From: Lachnospiraceae bacterium UBA4317
Lineage (GTDB): Bacteria; Bacillota_A; Clostridia; Lachnospirales; Lachnospiraceae
Assembly (NCBI GenBank): GCA_002394525.1
Contig: DGUF01000182.1
Span: forward strand, 1-20,572
DNA: 20,572 nucleotides
Direction of reading: 5' to 3'
The notes beneath the pieces were generated by a model. The model ran no database searches. It was not told the origin of the DNA and saw nothing but the letters and a program-made list of their open reading frames with translations. Every line of letters begins with the position of its first letter. Positions within the stretch are counted from its first letter, which is position 1. The translations under genes and the position numbers were made by a program. Shown here in pieces: positions 20,499 to 20,572 of this stretch.

Positions 20499-20572
20499 AT
20501 GCTGGAAAAAATGAAGAAGATTCTGGCTCAGCAGCTGGATCTGGACGAGTCGGAAATCACAACGGAGTCCCG
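20499..20572 (+). CDS. acpP: acyl carrier protein, N-terminal part (cut by window end)
   Basis: The visible residues begin MLEKMKKILAQQLDLDESE and match helix I of type II fatty-acid-synthase acyl carrier proteins, before the phosphopantetheine-bearing DSL motif, which lies beyond the window. The AAAAGGAG ribosome binding site is at the right spacing. Being short, the call rests on this pattern and the start context. Confidence 0.85.
   Translation, partial: MLEKMKKILAQQLDLDESEITTES

Overview
The window looks like a chromosomal segment of a moderately GC-rich Firmicute of class Clostridia, most plausibly a Lachnospiraceae-type gut anaerobe. Grounds: AtpZ/AtpI-type genes ahead of atpB, an rpsO-pnp-dut-DUF1292 gene string, a TetM-like GTPase fused to a YacP-type NYN domain, a zinc-ligand form of ribosomal protein S18, strong AGGAGG ribosome binding sites and sigma-A-type promoters with 17-bp spacers. 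No tRNA, rRNA, CRISPR array, transposase or phage gene is visible.

Left arm (1-9.5 kb). The start of an F1Fo ATP synthase operon runs on the minus strand (atpZ-like, atpI-like, atpB, then an unidentified partial ORF at the edge) from a clear promoter at 2181-2209. Next, also on the minus strand, come a Gfo/Idh/MocA-type oxidoreductase, a short-chain dehydrogenase and a CbbX/SpoVK-type AAA+ ATPase. A membrane-anchored GH25 muramidase is divergent from the AAA+ gene, followed on the plus strand by tadA. This arm is rich in low-complexity protein segments: 25-residue repeats in AtpI, 22-residue repeats in the AAA+ protein, a Lys/Ala linker in the muramidase and a Pro/Ala/Ser N-extension on TadA. 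It also holds two copies of a structured, dispersed intergenic element (2251-2397 minus, 8471-8660 plus), each starting at or just after the stop codon of a same-sense gene.

Centre (9.5-16.2 kb). rpsO, pnp, dut, a DUF1292 protein with an N-terminal Cys cluster and a large GTPase follow on the plus strand. The GTPase is the most interesting gene here: a TetM/EF-G-like translational GTPase (residues about 1-645) joined by a charged linker to a C-terminal NYN/YacP (Rae1-type) nuclease domain (about 750-915). Its Shine-Dalgarno lies about 10 bp after the T-tract of an intrinsic terminator. The pairing suggests a ribosome-targeted A-site mRNA endonuclease, near pnp, which could degrade the cleavage products.

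Right arm (16.2-20.6 kb). A TetR-family regulator with its own promoter converges on an unrecognised 366-residue protein. rpsF-rpsR follow (without the usual ssb between them) and end in a strong terminator. Then comes an FtsW/RodA-type SEDS polymerase. Last is the start of acpP, whose 5' leader carries a 150-bp element bounded by inverted repeats. Housekeeping translation, RNA decay, envelope and energy genes make up most of the window. The novelty lies in the fusion protein, the structured intergenic elements and the low-complexity protein tails.
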